Positions 24,129 to 34,533 of a DNA stretch of 64,000 bases are shown one piece after another (positions within the stretch are counted from its first letter, which is position 1; each line of letters begins with the position of its first letter). Made by a program: the position numbers and the translations under genes. The notes below the pieces were generated by a model. It saw only the letters and a list, made by a program, of their open reading frames with translations, was not told the origin of the DNA and ran no database searches. The stretch is from Brachynemurus nebulosus. Taxonomy: Eukaryota > Arthropoda > Insecta > Neuroptera > Myrmeleontidae. Location: positions 50,846,454 through 50,910,453 of the forward strand of contig JAPWDM010000005.1 of the NCBI GenBank assembly GCA_035578155.1. Direction: 5' to 3'.

Positions 24129-25718
24129 CTACAATGGTCGAATCACAGCTTGAACCAGATTGAATCGTTGAGGCTTTATTGGAGCAGGTGTTATGGCGCT
24201 GCTATTGCCACTTGCATTGTTGCCGCCGTTTACATGTCGCTCTTTTGAGTGTCTTTTGACATGTTTGGCTAAATGATCTGAACGCATAAATCGTCTTTGG
24301 CATACAGGGCAAACGAATTTTTTCTCGCCGGTGTGGGTGCGCTTGTGACGTGACAATTCATCTGATCGCGAAAATCGACGTCCACATTGTTCCCATTGGC
24401 ATACGAAGGGTCGCTCGCCAGTATGCGTTCGAGTGTGTGCCTTTAAATGCGACGATTTGAAATAATTTTTTCCACAGCCTTCATATTCACATTTGTATAC
24501 ACGACGTCGCTCCATATTTGCGTTGGCCGCTGCGTTTGCGGTGGTAACGGTTCCAGATGCCGTGGCAACTGTTACCGGACCACCTTGTGACGGTAATAGT
24601 ACAATTTGTGCCGGTATTAATGTGGTTGTACCATTTTCGGTTGATGTTAAAAATAGCGCTTGCGGTGGTCCGTTCGACATTAATTTTGGCGCTAATGGTG
24701 GTAAGTTTGTGATCGTTGTTGTTGGCGATATCGGATGTGACGACGATTTTGGAATTGTGACGCTTGTTGTGGATGGAGATGAGGGGGGTGATTTGGTGAT
24801 GGGTGTGGTTGGGGGTGATTGTACGATTATCGCAGGAACAGGTACTGTGGTTTTTGTGTTTTTGTCTACGACGTTGACGTTGCTGGCACTAGTAGTGTTG
24901 TTCACTGGCGGTTGGACTGGTGGTGGTGATGACCTTGCGACTTCATGATTTGTGTCCTTGGTTGTAACGAAAATATTTTCTTTACGATTGCCCATTTTGA
25001 ATTTAATGCTTTTCAACATGTTTGGTTCTTGATGGGTGATAACTTGATTGCTGAATTCTGGGATTGGTTCTGGACTGCAGGAACCATCCTTGTTGGCGCG
25101 CATAATGACCGAAACGTGTCTTTGAACTTCGGCGGGTGTTGCGATTTCATTTTTGACCTCGGGCGGCGGCGTGGATAGCAACAATAAACGTGCCAATTCA
25201 CCATCGTGTCGGCAAATCCGTTTTCGCAATGGTAAATCTGATTCGTCACAACTCTCTGTGTCGGATGACTGCGGTGTAATTACGCCCAAATTTTCCGTTT
25301 TTATCTTGCGCTTCATATTTGCAGGCGGTGGCAAATTTGTGTTCTGTTCATTAATAATGATATCATTTGAATGATGATGTACCTGTAACAAAAAAACAAA
25401 GACATTTAGATTTAGTCAGTATGTACACAATTTTTCAGAACGCGAATCACGTGAACAGTGTCTGTTTGGAGCATGATACATGTTTGAAGTGCCTATGATA
25501 CTATTGTTTGTATTTGATAATTTTGAAGTGATTGCGTTTATTTTAAGGATTTTTTAAAATTGTAAATATGGCTAAATTTTTTGAATTTTTATTAACTTTA
25601 AATTAAATTGAAATTAAAAAAAAAATTAGACACTTACATTGTTGCTAATGATGAGCGGAGGAGTTGTGGGCGGCGAAAGACATGGAATTGTTGAATTATA
25701 TGCTGCCGTCGATTGCAT
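24129..25718 (-). CDS. cbt: cabut: KLF10/11-type C2H2 zinc-finger transcription factor
   Basis: Nuclear transcription factor of the TIEG/KLF10-KLF11 group, binding GC/GT-box DNA. Two exons, 25718-25638 and 25382-24129 (stop TAG), join in phase 0 through a GTAAGT donor and a TTGTTACAG acceptor to give 444 residues. Three C-terminal fingers are intact: C325-H347, C355-H377 (C-X4-C-X12-H-X3-H) and C385-H405 (C-X2-C), with TGERPF/TGEKKF linkers and [24 protein letters not shown] helices, as in the KLF family. The N-terminal two thirds are Ser/Thr/Pro/Asn-rich, with SPPTTPP at 15-21, basic patches at 51-55 and 79-85, and a hydrophobic [13 protein letters not shown] (89-101) that may be a corepressor-type helix (inference). 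Known from Drosophila: an early-response gene linked to sugar sensing, the circadian clock and growth. No truncation or frameshift is visible. The orthology call rests on the fingers and is strong; isoforms are unknown. Confidence 0.93.
25448..25453. promoter_or_regulatory. E-box CACGTG in the cabut intron
   Basis: CACGTG in the context ATCACGTGAACAGTG, very like TTCACGTGAACATTCAGTG upstream at 26154-26172. Drosophila cabut is known to respond to CLK/CYC and Mondo-Mlx, both of which read CACGTG. Occupancy here is inference. Confidence 0.4.
25638..25718 (-). CDS. cbt: cabut exon 1 (27 codons)
   Basis: Encodes [20 protein letters not shown] and seven more residues. The ATG has A at -3, and an in-frame TAA lies 15 bases upstream (25731-25733), so this is the first possible in-frame start. 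The donor ACTTAC (plus strand, 25632-25637) is a consensus GTAAGT. The 255-bp intron (25383-25637) is short, AT-rich and contains one CACGTG at 25448-25453. Reading the long exon alone as a gene would need a non-ATG start inside the splice acceptor. Confidence 0.88.
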
Positions 25719-26137
25719 TGTTATAATTTTTTAAAGTTTATATTAACATCCACTTTATTTTTTTTTCTTATAAAAAATTATTATTTAGAAAAAATCAACA
25801 AAAACAAACAAAATTTTTTTAATCAACTAGTTAAATATGTATATTTTATTCACACGCACTAAATAGCAAATTATTAACTGTTTATCCCGGAGTTCTGGAA
25901 GATTTTTCTTGATGTGCACTCGCAGGCAAACAGTAATTGAATATTTCGAAAATTGTATTGGCTCTCAGTTGTGTGTCATGGTATAGTGTTATTGTCTGTT
26001 GGTAAAATCCTGTAGGTTTGGGGTGTGTATCACACAGTAATGTAATGCCTTGCAGTATGAACCAACCATGATTGGGGGCTCGTCTCTCCATGCCAATCCG
26101 TTTACTTCGTTTACTCGGTGTCAGCCGTTGACCGCGT
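25719..26137 (-). promoter_or_regulatory. cabut 5' flank / putative 5'UTR and core promoter
   Basis: GC-richer than the surrounding DNA and free of repeats. CCAAT on the transcript strand occurs near 25955 and 26072. No convincing TATA box or initiator could be fixed, so the transcription start is unplaced. Short frames in it are not supported. Confidence 0.4.
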
Positions 26138-26176
26138 GATCACTTGAATGTTATTCACGTGAACATTCAGTGATCC
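26138..26176. promoter_or_regulatory. Imperfect palindrome centred on an E-box
   Basis: GATCACTTGAATGTT at the left is mirrored by GAACATTCAGTGATCC at the right, around TTCACGTGAA, with CACGTG at 26156-26161. Lies about 440 bp upstream of the cabut ATG. A factor-binding element is suggested; the spacing does not match a canonical two-E-box ChoRE. Confidence 0.5.
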
Positions 26177-26197
26177 AGGCGTCCACGACCGTGATAC

Positions 26198-26260
26198 TGA
26201 CGTCATGTTCGCATGCTATGTTCCCACTACGTCACAGAGGTGTGACGCAACGCTACGTCA
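26198..26260. promoter_or_regulatory. Cluster of four CRE-like sites
   Basis: TGACGTCA at 26198-26205, TACGTCA at 26228-26234, TGACGCA at 26243-26249 and TACGTCA at 26254-26260: one full and three half-type CREB/ATF sites within 63 bp, beside the E-box palindrome. Suits a stimulus-responsive early gene such as cabut. Function is inferred from motif density only. Confidence 0.55.
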
Positions 26261-27316
26261 TGTGTATGTAAAAGGCGGTCGACTACGTTTTGTGTGTGTG
26301 TGTGCGTGTTCGTTCGCTGTCGCTGTTTCATTTTCTTCGTATGTTTTCTGTAATTCGTTTACTCTTTCTGGTTTGTTATTGTGTGCTTGCTTTTAACGTA
26401 ATATTTTGTTAAGTATACAATTGTAGTTATTGATTACTCACAGCAACGACTACAACAGAACAATCTCTGTTTGCACATAATTTTCAAATACAATAGTGAA
26501 AACGGCTTGAAGCCAATCGCTTGCTTGGTTTGTTAGTGTTGTTTTCAGTTCATTATTATTTAAAAACTAAAAAATAGTATTTAAAAGCAGCAAGGTCATC
26601 ATCGGTACGAGAGTATTTACACAAAATTTGTGAAAAATATTTAAATTTTGTACAAATTCAAGCCTGCATTTAAATTTTTCGTACGTGTATTGGACAATTA
26701 TGTTATGTACATCTACATATGTACATGCAGATGGCGATTCGTAGAATGCAGGATGTGTCTTTCCGGAGCACATTTTGTCGCCGTACGGCATTAAAATATT
26801 AATTTATGTAGATATTTTAAGATTTTGAATAAAATTTTAAGCAAAGAATGATCCATGGCTTACAATGATAGTCGGCCAGAGTTTACAGCTCACTAGCAAT
26901 TGATGTCATATCTAAAATACTAAGTTCAAACAGCTATTTCTTCCTGTTTTGAATAAGGAATGGCTATATACAATTTCTTTTTTCTAATTTACGCAGCTTT
27001 TACATATTCCTCAGCGCTTATGCCATCATCGTGGCAAGTTTAATTCTTTTAAATTATACCAAGCTGGCTTTACTACGCAAATTTTTGTGTGCTAGTAGTG
27101 ACCTATACCTATATATTACACATAATATATTTTTTTTTTTGAATAATAACTTTTTAACAAGAGCCCACTGGTCATGGAAATCATGACTCCCCCCCAAAAA
27201 GAGATAAATTCAAACGTAGTTTTTCACTTGTTAATACCTTAATTCTTTCGCAAATACAAATGTTTCTTCTAAGTTTCCTATTAAAAAATATCAATACAAA
27301 TTTTTTGCTAGTTTTG
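26261..27316. other. Intergenic DNA upstream of cabut
   Basis: Begins with a (GT)n-like tract at about 26291-26310, then AT-rich DNA. No gene supported. Further distal promoter elements cannot be excluded. Confidence 0.4.
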
Positions 27317-27330
27317 ATAAATTTTTTTTG

Positions 27331-27544
27331 ATAGATTTGAACGTTACTTTATGGTATTCCATTCTAAAATAAATAGACAAATTTTTACTTTACTAATACC
27401 ACTTTATTTAGAGTTTTAATTGTCTGTGACATGTTTCGGCCCGTACGGCCATTGACGAACAGTGGCTATACGGGCCGAAATATGTCACAATTAAAACTCT
27501 AAATAAAGTGGCATTAGTAAAGTAAAAAATTGTCTTTTTATTTT
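27331..27544. mobile_element. 214-bp hairpin insertion with 13-14-bp duplication
   Basis: Same family as 20187-20321: it begins ATAGATTTGAACGTTACTTT and continues into a long hairpin. Arms are about 27369-27430 and 27480-27535, with AATACCACTTTATTTAGAGT mirrored. The flanks ATAAATTTTTTTTG (27317-27330) and ATAAATTTTTTTG (27545-27557) look like a target duplication. Both halves of the centre contain a TACGGGCCGAAA.ATGTC string. Confidence 0.7.
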
Positions 27545-27557
27545 ATAAATTTTTTTG

Positions 27558-28604
27558 TTAAATATACAGTGTTAAAGAAACGTTATAAAGCCATTAATAA
27601 AAATGTGATCCTCTTCTAATTTGGATAATTGTGCAGAAGTACGGCTCCACCTATTTTTGGCTATAAAAAAAAAACTAATTTTTTCATTTTAATTCTATTT
27701 TAATAATCGGCATTATGGTGGATTCGTTGAAAAAAGTACTGGGAAGCGGTAAGTTATCGTTTAATCTGAAAGAATTCATGTTTTTGTAGAAATAAGTAGA
27801 CGGGGAAACACCATTGAATTCTCATTAGCGAGCAAAAGGTAATTATTTACAATTAGAGTTCATTATTAAATTACTTTTTTGTGTCCATTGCTTCTACATT
27901 CCCCAGTCAATTACCGAAACATGAGATGAGAAAAACTACGAAATTTCAGTGCTGGCAATTTTATTGGGGCCATCCTGTATATTTTCTAAATTATTATGTT
28001 TTCTATGAAAATTAAAAATATTACCGTTTCATGTTCTTTTCCTACACTCTCCAAATAAGTATATTTTATCAAAAATTCGAAGAAGACCTCTAATGAAATC
28101 TTTGGTTATTGACTAACATACAATTTTCTACCCACATAATCATTTTCGCGAATTTTCTAAACATGTATTTATCAAATTTTTCCACGTGCGGTAATTTCTA
28201 AACAGCTGATCCGTTTCATTTTGGCACCAAATCAGTATGTAGCAATATAAGTACATCCACTACAAAGTACAAAATTTCGTTAACTAAGGGAATCTACATT
28301 TTTTCATGTAATGCCCTGACATCATAGTACAAAAATTAGTCGGGGAGAATCTTGCCTGCTTTATAAATATACCGAAATAATATTAGATAATTTTATGAAA
28401 CTAATTGTATAAACGTGTTAATGTTTTGCCAAAAACACGTCTCAAAGTCTATCACATTTTTAGATCGTATCGTCCGAGTTTGTTTATTAAGCTAAAAATA
28501 ATTTTATTTTTTGTATGTTAGTAATAGAAACCTTGAGTTCCGTGAATAGTCACTAACGATATCTGTAACTATTCTATATGTTCAGTGTAATTAGTAATTA
28601 CTGC
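27558..28604. other. AT-rich intergenic DNA
   Basis: No gene supported. GGGGCCATCCTGTATATTTT near 27966 resembles decayed transposon ends. Confidence 0.35.
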
Positions 28605-28605
28605 A

Positions 28606-29382
28606 GTCATAGGCGTAGTTGGTAGTTTTTTCTGGGATGAATTTGGCGGGAATTAGGTCAGTAAAAGAAGTTGTATCATCTTTTTTAGACTAGTGAAACG
28701 ACGAAATAATGAATGCTTTTTATAATTAATTAATTGTATAGGTACCTACATGGACATTAAACTTTCCAAACCTTTAGCAGATCCATGTTGGTTGTTAGAC
28801 CTTTTGGTTGACGGACTATGGTGTCATTATCTATGAAGGGGTAATTTGTTTTTACCGAATCTCTAGCTCTTCATTATCCCAGTGAAGCTGACACAGCGAA
28901 CTCCTGTTATTTTTTTATTATTTGTGCTAATTTTATTTCTAACTGGATCTCACCTTTAGCAGTATTTTTTTAGACGTTTACAAAAAGATTTGCTCTCATC
29001 CGACTGGAACTTCTTACTATTTTTCGATTAAGATAAAACCGCGCGTGGTACTCAAATATTTTCAGATTCGTCATGAATGAGTTTAAATTAACCTTTCTGT
29101 GCCAAATTATACAAACATCATTCCTAATTTTCGACTATTAACACATTTCTAGGATGCTATTATCTAGGTAGTATCGAATTTTAGACGTTTCAAGTCAAAT
29201 AAAATGGTAGTTTTTTTAGGACCTATTTATTTATTAAAATTAAAAGTTCTACGGAAAAGGCTTCAAACCATTATTTCTGTGAAAAAAAGAAGAAAATATA
29301 TGCTTGTATAAAAATTTTGGCTTGGATCATCTTTTATTAATGATTTAGGTGTACGGATCTCCCAACTAGGTACGCCCATGAC
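28606..29382. mobile_element. Probable 777-bp element with GTCAT(A/G)GGCGTA ends
   Basis: GTCATAGGCGTAGTTGG at the left is mirrored by CCCAACTAGGTACGCCCATGAC at the right. No clean target duplication was found, so the exact ends and superfamily are uncertain. No coding capacity seen. Confidence 0.45.
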
Positions 29383-29383
29383 G

Positions 29384-30250
29384 TTTATTCGACGGAATTA
29401 GATCATAACCGAGAATAAAACAATAAAACAATCCGTTAACAGCAAATCATAGTCAGAGAAAAGGGGGAATAAAATTGAGAAAATAAATATTTAAAGGACC
29501 TGTCACAATAATAAATCTTATTTGTTATGCCCAGTTTAACACCTCAGTTATGACACTTACGAAGGTCATTGACGTCAAAAGACGTCAAGTGAAACCTTAC
29601 TAACTCATTCACTATGTTGCACGACGTCAAAAATTCCATGTAAAGTGTATTAGCTGTCAAAATAGTGTAGAATTTGGGCGTTTTGTCATTATATGTTATG
29701 AAGATCATGGTGTAAAGACAGAGATGAGGAATGACTTTCATACAGTGTCATGTTCTCTGGGTTTTAAACTTTATAGCATCTTTGGATACAGCATTATAAT
29801 TAAATATGTTTTTAGTGTGTAAAATTTTGTGAAAATTTCCTAACAATAATTAAATATATTTTATTATCTATCAAATATAATTTTGTGACAAGAATTTACT
29901 AGCTGGTTGATCAAATAATATTATTTTGAGTTTGTAAAATATTTTTTCAGGAAAAACACAATTTGTTTCAAAATAGTTACAAATATTTGCTCAAAATAAC
30001 TTTATAGCCAAATTTTATTCACTTTTCATGGAAAAATACATATCTATCATAATAATTATAGTTTCTCACGAAAATGTCTAATCATTTTAATTATTGATGC
30101 ACGTGTTCTAATATAATAGATATATGCTGTAGCTAAATATCCGCTCGAATCACATCGTAAAACTTATATTTCCACTGTTCGGCGGATTTTATACATAGAT
30201 TTGTAAGGATATACCGAAAATGTAGCGGTTCTATACATGCGAGTCGGAAT
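29384..30250. other. AT-rich intergenic DNA with GACGTCA motifs
   Basis: TTGACGTCAA (29569-29578), AGACGTCA (29580-29587) and CGACGTCAA (29622-29630) cluster within 62 bp. No gene supported elsewhere in the stretch. Confidence 0.35.
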
Positions 30251-30255
30251 AACTA

Positions 30256-30781
30256 TAGCTGAACCTTTTATTATGCGGTGGATAGGAACCGCATAAAAAA
30301 AATTGCACAAAAAAAATTTATTAAAAAATATCATAAATAGCTACAAAAACATAGTTCGATATAGTTCGATCCAGATTATAAAAAAAAGTTTCATCGAAAA
30401 TACATAACACAAAACGTTTAGAAACTCACGATTTCCTTAGAAGTTGCTTTTCTAAACAAGATAAAGCATTAATTTATACATGGGAAGATTTTATTTCAAT
30501 TTTATAATATTATGAAAATTGTGAAAAATACATACGTGTGAAAAAACTAAATGGTACAATAACTTATATTCTTATGCAATGTACTGATTAAATGCTCAAA
30601 AACCATTAAAAAGTATTTTTATCAAAGAAAATTATTATAGTTAAAATATTTAAGTTTCTTACTTTCTCTTGATTTTGATTCACATTATGCATTTTAATGA
30701 CAATTTTTTTAAAAATCGCTTAAAATAAAATCGTATAAAAAAATTGCACATAAAAGGACCGCATAAAAAGAGGTTTAGCTG
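30256..30781. mobile_element. 526-bp pogo-like MITE, TA-flanked
   Basis: Ends TAGCTGAACC.TTT...ATGCGGT (30256) and ACCGCAT...AGGTTTAGCTG (30781), flanked by TA. CAGCT(G/A)AACCTC-type ends are characteristic of pogo/Tigger elements. Subterminal AAATTGCAC strings mirror each other. No transposase. Confidence 0.7.
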
Positions 30782-30850
30782 TATTATGTTTTCGTTAATT
30801 GCTAATAATTAGTTATACCGGTCATTATAATGATTTGAATACTATAAAGT

Positions 30851-31035
30851 CCCCTATCACAGCATCCTCCACAACATAGCGAACTTCCAGTAACGAGAAT
30901 TTTCTCGAAAACCTGCATACATATAATAATAGTCCATATTGTTCATAACGTATCTTATGTGACTTTTTCCGCTCTTTGTCATGGAGCAAAAAAGTTTCCA
31001 AAACTTTTTGTTGAATTTTCCGTTCGGAACTGAAC
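30851..31035 (+). repeat. Diverged R1 fragment
   Basis: CCCCTATCACAGCATCC, ACAACATAGCGAACTTCC, TTTTCTCGAAAACCTG and TTATGTGACTTTTTCC follow the R1 5' order, with more divergence than copies A-E. Microsatellite and tail absent. Confidence 0.6.
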
Positions 31036-31074
31036 CTTATTTTATGTGGTCTTTTTTTGCGCAATTTTTTTTTG

Positions 31075-31437
31075 TGCGATTTTTGTGCGAAAAAGCAAAA
31101 GAAAGTAAGAAATTTAAACACTAATTATAATAATTCTTTGGTAAAATAACTTATTGATTGTTTTTAGGCATTTAATCAGTACACTACATAAGAATATAAG
31201 TTATTGCATCATTAAGTTTTTTTTTTTATAAACGTCTAATCAAATCGTCAGGTTTTGAACGTTTTAAGTTCTGTGCTTTTTATAAAACTTTTTTTTTATG
31301 CGGTCCCGATTTACAGCATGAAAAATTTTTTTTACAATCTGGATCGAACTATACTTTTTATACCTATAGCTATTTATAAAGTTTTTGAATATTTGTTCAA
31401 TTTTTTTATGTTGTCCCGATCCACCGTATAAAAAAGG
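31075..31437 (-). mobile_element. Second pogo-like copy, inverted, interrupted near its end
   Basis: Inverted counterpart of 30256-30700: GCATTTAATCAGTACA, CATAAGAATATAAGTTATTG and AGAAAGTAAGAAA mirror the first copy. Its terminal AAAAAAGGTTCAGCTG is found beyond the foldback, at 32743-32758. Confidence 0.65.
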
Positions 31438-32741
31438 AGGTGCATGTCGCTGGCCCGGCCATGTAGGAAATTCGATATAAAATCTATACCACGATTTAGT
31501 ACCTAATTTGTACTAATTTGTACCCCCAGTTTCAGAATTTGTACTCATAAGGTAGCGGAGATATTAGGGGGGTCCCAAATCCGGGCCAGCGACATGCCAG
31601 CCCGGCCATGTCGGAAATTTGATATAAAAATTATACCACGAATTAGTACCTATTTTGTACTAATTTGTACTCCAGTTTCAGAATTTGTACCCGTAAGATG
31701 GTAGAGATATTAAGGGGGTCACAAATCCGGGCCAGCCCGGCCATGTTGGAATTTTGATATAAAAAGTATACCACGATTTGGTACCTAATTTGTACTAATT
31801 TGTACTCCAGTTTCAGAATTTGTATCCGTAAGATCGCACAGATATTAAGGGGGACCCAAAACCAGGCCAGTACAGTGCCAGCCCGGTCCTGTCGGAAATT
31901 TGATATAAAAGCTATACCACGATTTAGTACCTATTTTGTACTATATTGTACTCCATTTTCAGAATTTGTACCCCTAAGATGGCAGAGATATTAAGGGGGT
32001 CCCAAAACCAGGCTAGTACAATGCCAGCCCGGTCCTCTCGGAAATTTAAAAACTATACCAGGATTTAGTACCTCTTTTGCACTGTATTGTACTCCATTTT
32101 CAGAATTTATATAATTTTTGCATCAAATTTCCGACAGGGCCAGGCATTGTACTGGCCTGGTTTTGCAATCCCCTTAATATCTCTGCCATCTTATGGGTAC
32201 AAATTCTGAATCTGGAGTACAATATAGTACAAAACTAGTACTAAATCGTGGTATAGCTTTTATATCAAATTTCCGACAAGGCCGGGCTGGCATTATACTG
32301 GACTGGTTTTGGGACCCCCTTAATATCTCTGCCATTTTACGGGTTCAAATTCTGAAACTGGAGTACAAATTAGTACAAATTAGGTACTAAAACGTGGTAT
32401 ACTTTTTATATCAAAATTTCAACATGGCCGGGATGGCATGTCGTTGGCCCGGATTTGGGACCCCCCTAATATCTCCGTCACCTTATGAGTACAAATTCTG
32501 AAACTGGAGTACAAATTAGTACAAAATAGGTACTAAATTGTGGTATAATTTTTATATCAAATTTCCGACATGGCCGGGCTGGCATGTCGCTGGCCCGGAT
32601 TTGGGATCCCCCTAGTATCTCCGTCACCTTATGAGTACAAATTCTGAAACTGGGGGTACAAATTAGTACAAATTAGGTACTGAATCGTGGTATAGTTTTT
32701 ATATCGAATTTCCGACATGGCCGGGCCAGCGACATGCACCT
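31438..32741. mobile_element. Foldback-like element with tandem-repeat arms, 9-bp TSD
   Basis: Ends AGGTGCATGTCGCTGGCCCG and its complement, flanked by identical 9-bp TAAAAAAGG (31429-31437, 32742-32750). Each arm is built of about four tandem units of roughly 145 bp, each holding GGCCCGG(C/A)CATGT.GGAA, ATTTGATATAAAA, TACCACGATTTAGTACCT, AATTTGTACT and GAGATATTA.GGGGG. The centre lies near 32105. Long inverted repeats made of direct repeats plus a 9-bp duplication are the structural signature of Drosophila FB elements; Mutator-like elements also make 9-bp duplications. No transposase. Confidence 0.85.
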
Positions 32742-32759
32742 TAAAAAAGGTTCAGCTGG

Positions 32760-33736
32760 ATTCAAATAGAATAGGCAATCAGTAATTCTGGAGTAAATTC
32801 GTCAGTTAGAGATGTCAATAATATATATTATGCTAAAAATTTGTACAGCAATAGTAAAACAAGTGAATCATTGTCTCATTATTGACTGTCTTTTGGATAC
32901 TGACAACATTTACTCAAAAAAAAATCTATTTTAAAATTTTTGGGCCAAGGTTTCATACGCACTTTTTCTTATTTTTGTTCAATAAATATTCTTTTTGACA
33001 GTATATTAGGTGTATTTGAATACCACAACTTGACTAGATATTTGAAAAAGGTTAAATTCGTTAATTAAAAATGAATTTAATTGTATTGAAGAACCTTGAG
33101 ATTCAAAACGATCAAGGCTCACAGCAAAAAGTAAAATTAAATTTTAACACCTTAATGTTACTTATGTTATTTATATGTATAAATAAAAATTATAATTAAC
33201 ACATTTTAAGTCGTAAATTACAACAATTAAATTTAAAAATATTCAATTCTAAATAGAACAGATTCAAATTTTATGAAATATGCGTTGTAATCTAAATTAA
33301 ATCCAAATTACCGTAAGTTAACTAAGAAATAAAATTTTAGTCTTATGAAAAACTTGTGGAAAATAACTTGTAGTTTTGAAAATACGTATTTATTTCAAGA
33401 AGTTTTTATGGAAAACCTTCATAGTATTTATAAAAAATGTAAACAAAACACATAAATTTTTTTGTGTAGTGAGTACAATAGAAATCCGAATTGTATGCAA
33501 TTATAATTGTTTTTTGAAATCTAGAAGTAAAAACAGTTGATTGCGTCAATTTAGAAAAGATACTTGACTTAATTTTCCTAGAAAGAAATGTTTAAATAAA
33601 TGTAGGTATATAATTAAAAATTATTTGAATTAATGAATGGCTAAGTAATTAGTAGGAAGCGGACAGTTTCGAACAACTCAGGATCGTATTTGCTGCAATA
33701 AATTTATACGAGTAAATTACACGAAATTGTGCACAA
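32760..33736. other. AT-rich intergenic DNA
   Basis: Nothing recognisable beyond low complexity. Confidence 0.4.
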
Positions 33737-33740
33737 TTAA

Positions 33741-33838
33741 CCCTAGAACGACAAATCGGGGTACATATCTACCCCAGGTAAACTTTTCGCTACGTTTTTA
33801 AAGTAGTCAATGACATTATCGACTGAACCGTTCTAGGG
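33741..33838. mobile_element. 98-bp piggyBac-type mini-element
   Basis: CCCTAGAACG at the left and CGTTCTAGGG at the right, each bounded by TTAA (33737-33740, 33839-33842). Only 98 bp long. The interior is not like the 1.1-kb family above, although the ends share CCCTAGAA. Confidence 0.7.
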
Positions 33839-34080
33839 TTAAATGAATGTAACTGATCAAAAATTTAGTTTTTTTGCCATTTAAAATACTTATGACATTT
33901 TTTATTTGACAAAAGTAAGAAAATTCAGAAAATCGAAAAAAACTTTTTCAAAAATTATCAAAAAGTTGTTGAATATTTAGACGGTCCACTATAATATGTA
34001 TACAAATGTATTTGCATACTTTACATAAGCGGGAAAGGTAATAAACTGAGCAAAACACATATTAATTATTTTTATTACTC

Positions 34081-34157
34081 ATGCGGGAGAAGTACTAACT
34101 TGGCGCACACATTTCTGTACGCAAAATAGCTATTTGCCCACTGTACTCTTCCCGCAT
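34081..34157. repeat. 77-bp hairpin, GCGGGA ends
   Basis: ATGCGGGAGAAGTAC (34081-34095) is mirrored by GTACTCTTCCCGCAT (34143-34157). Weaker GCGGGAAAGGTAA / TAACTTTCCACACGC outer arms suggest a larger decayed element of about 34029-34178. Confidence 0.6.
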
Positions 34158-34380
34158 ACAAAGTAACTTTCCACACGCAAATTGACAATAAAACACGTAA
34201 AGCCGCCTCTTAATGTTTCATTTAATAAATATTTTATAATTATTTCTATAGAAACCACCAACAAAGTAATTTAAACGATAATTAATTCAGAAAAAAAAGA
34301 CGAACGCTTAAAAATATTATTTTAAAAAGTAATAAAAATGTCAAAAATAGTGATAATAATAGAAAAAAAGTATGTGAAAT

Positions 34381-34530
34381 TCGTAATAAAAAATAGTATG
34401 TGCAACTCGTGCGGGATTGTCGATTGCCCCACTCAAGCGAATGAGCGCACTTACTACGTTCGTGCGCTCAACTTCGCTTTCGTGGGCAATCGACAATTTC
34501 CCGCACTTATTGCACAATATACTATTACGA
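34381..34530. repeat. 150-bp CpG-rich hairpin
   Basis: Outer TCGTAATA / TATTACGA, inner GTGCGGGA.TTGTCGATTGCC mirrored by GGCAATCGACAA.TTCCCGCAC, then AAGCGAA..GAGCGCAC against GTGCGCTCAACTTCGCTT. Clearly GC-richer than its flanks. The overlapping short frames are by-products. Confidence 0.7.
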
Positions 34531-34533
34531 CTT

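Noticed and set aside
24493..24948. Long plus-strand open frame of about 150 codons opposite cabut
   Set aside because: It is the antisense shadow of the cabut exon; the minus strand encodes intact KLF fingers and low-complexity S/T/P sequence that explain the open frame.
25383..25391. TTG start codon for the long cabut exon
   Set aside because: The bases TTGTTACAG form a splice acceptor, and a good ATG exon with a consensus donor lies 255 bp upstream.
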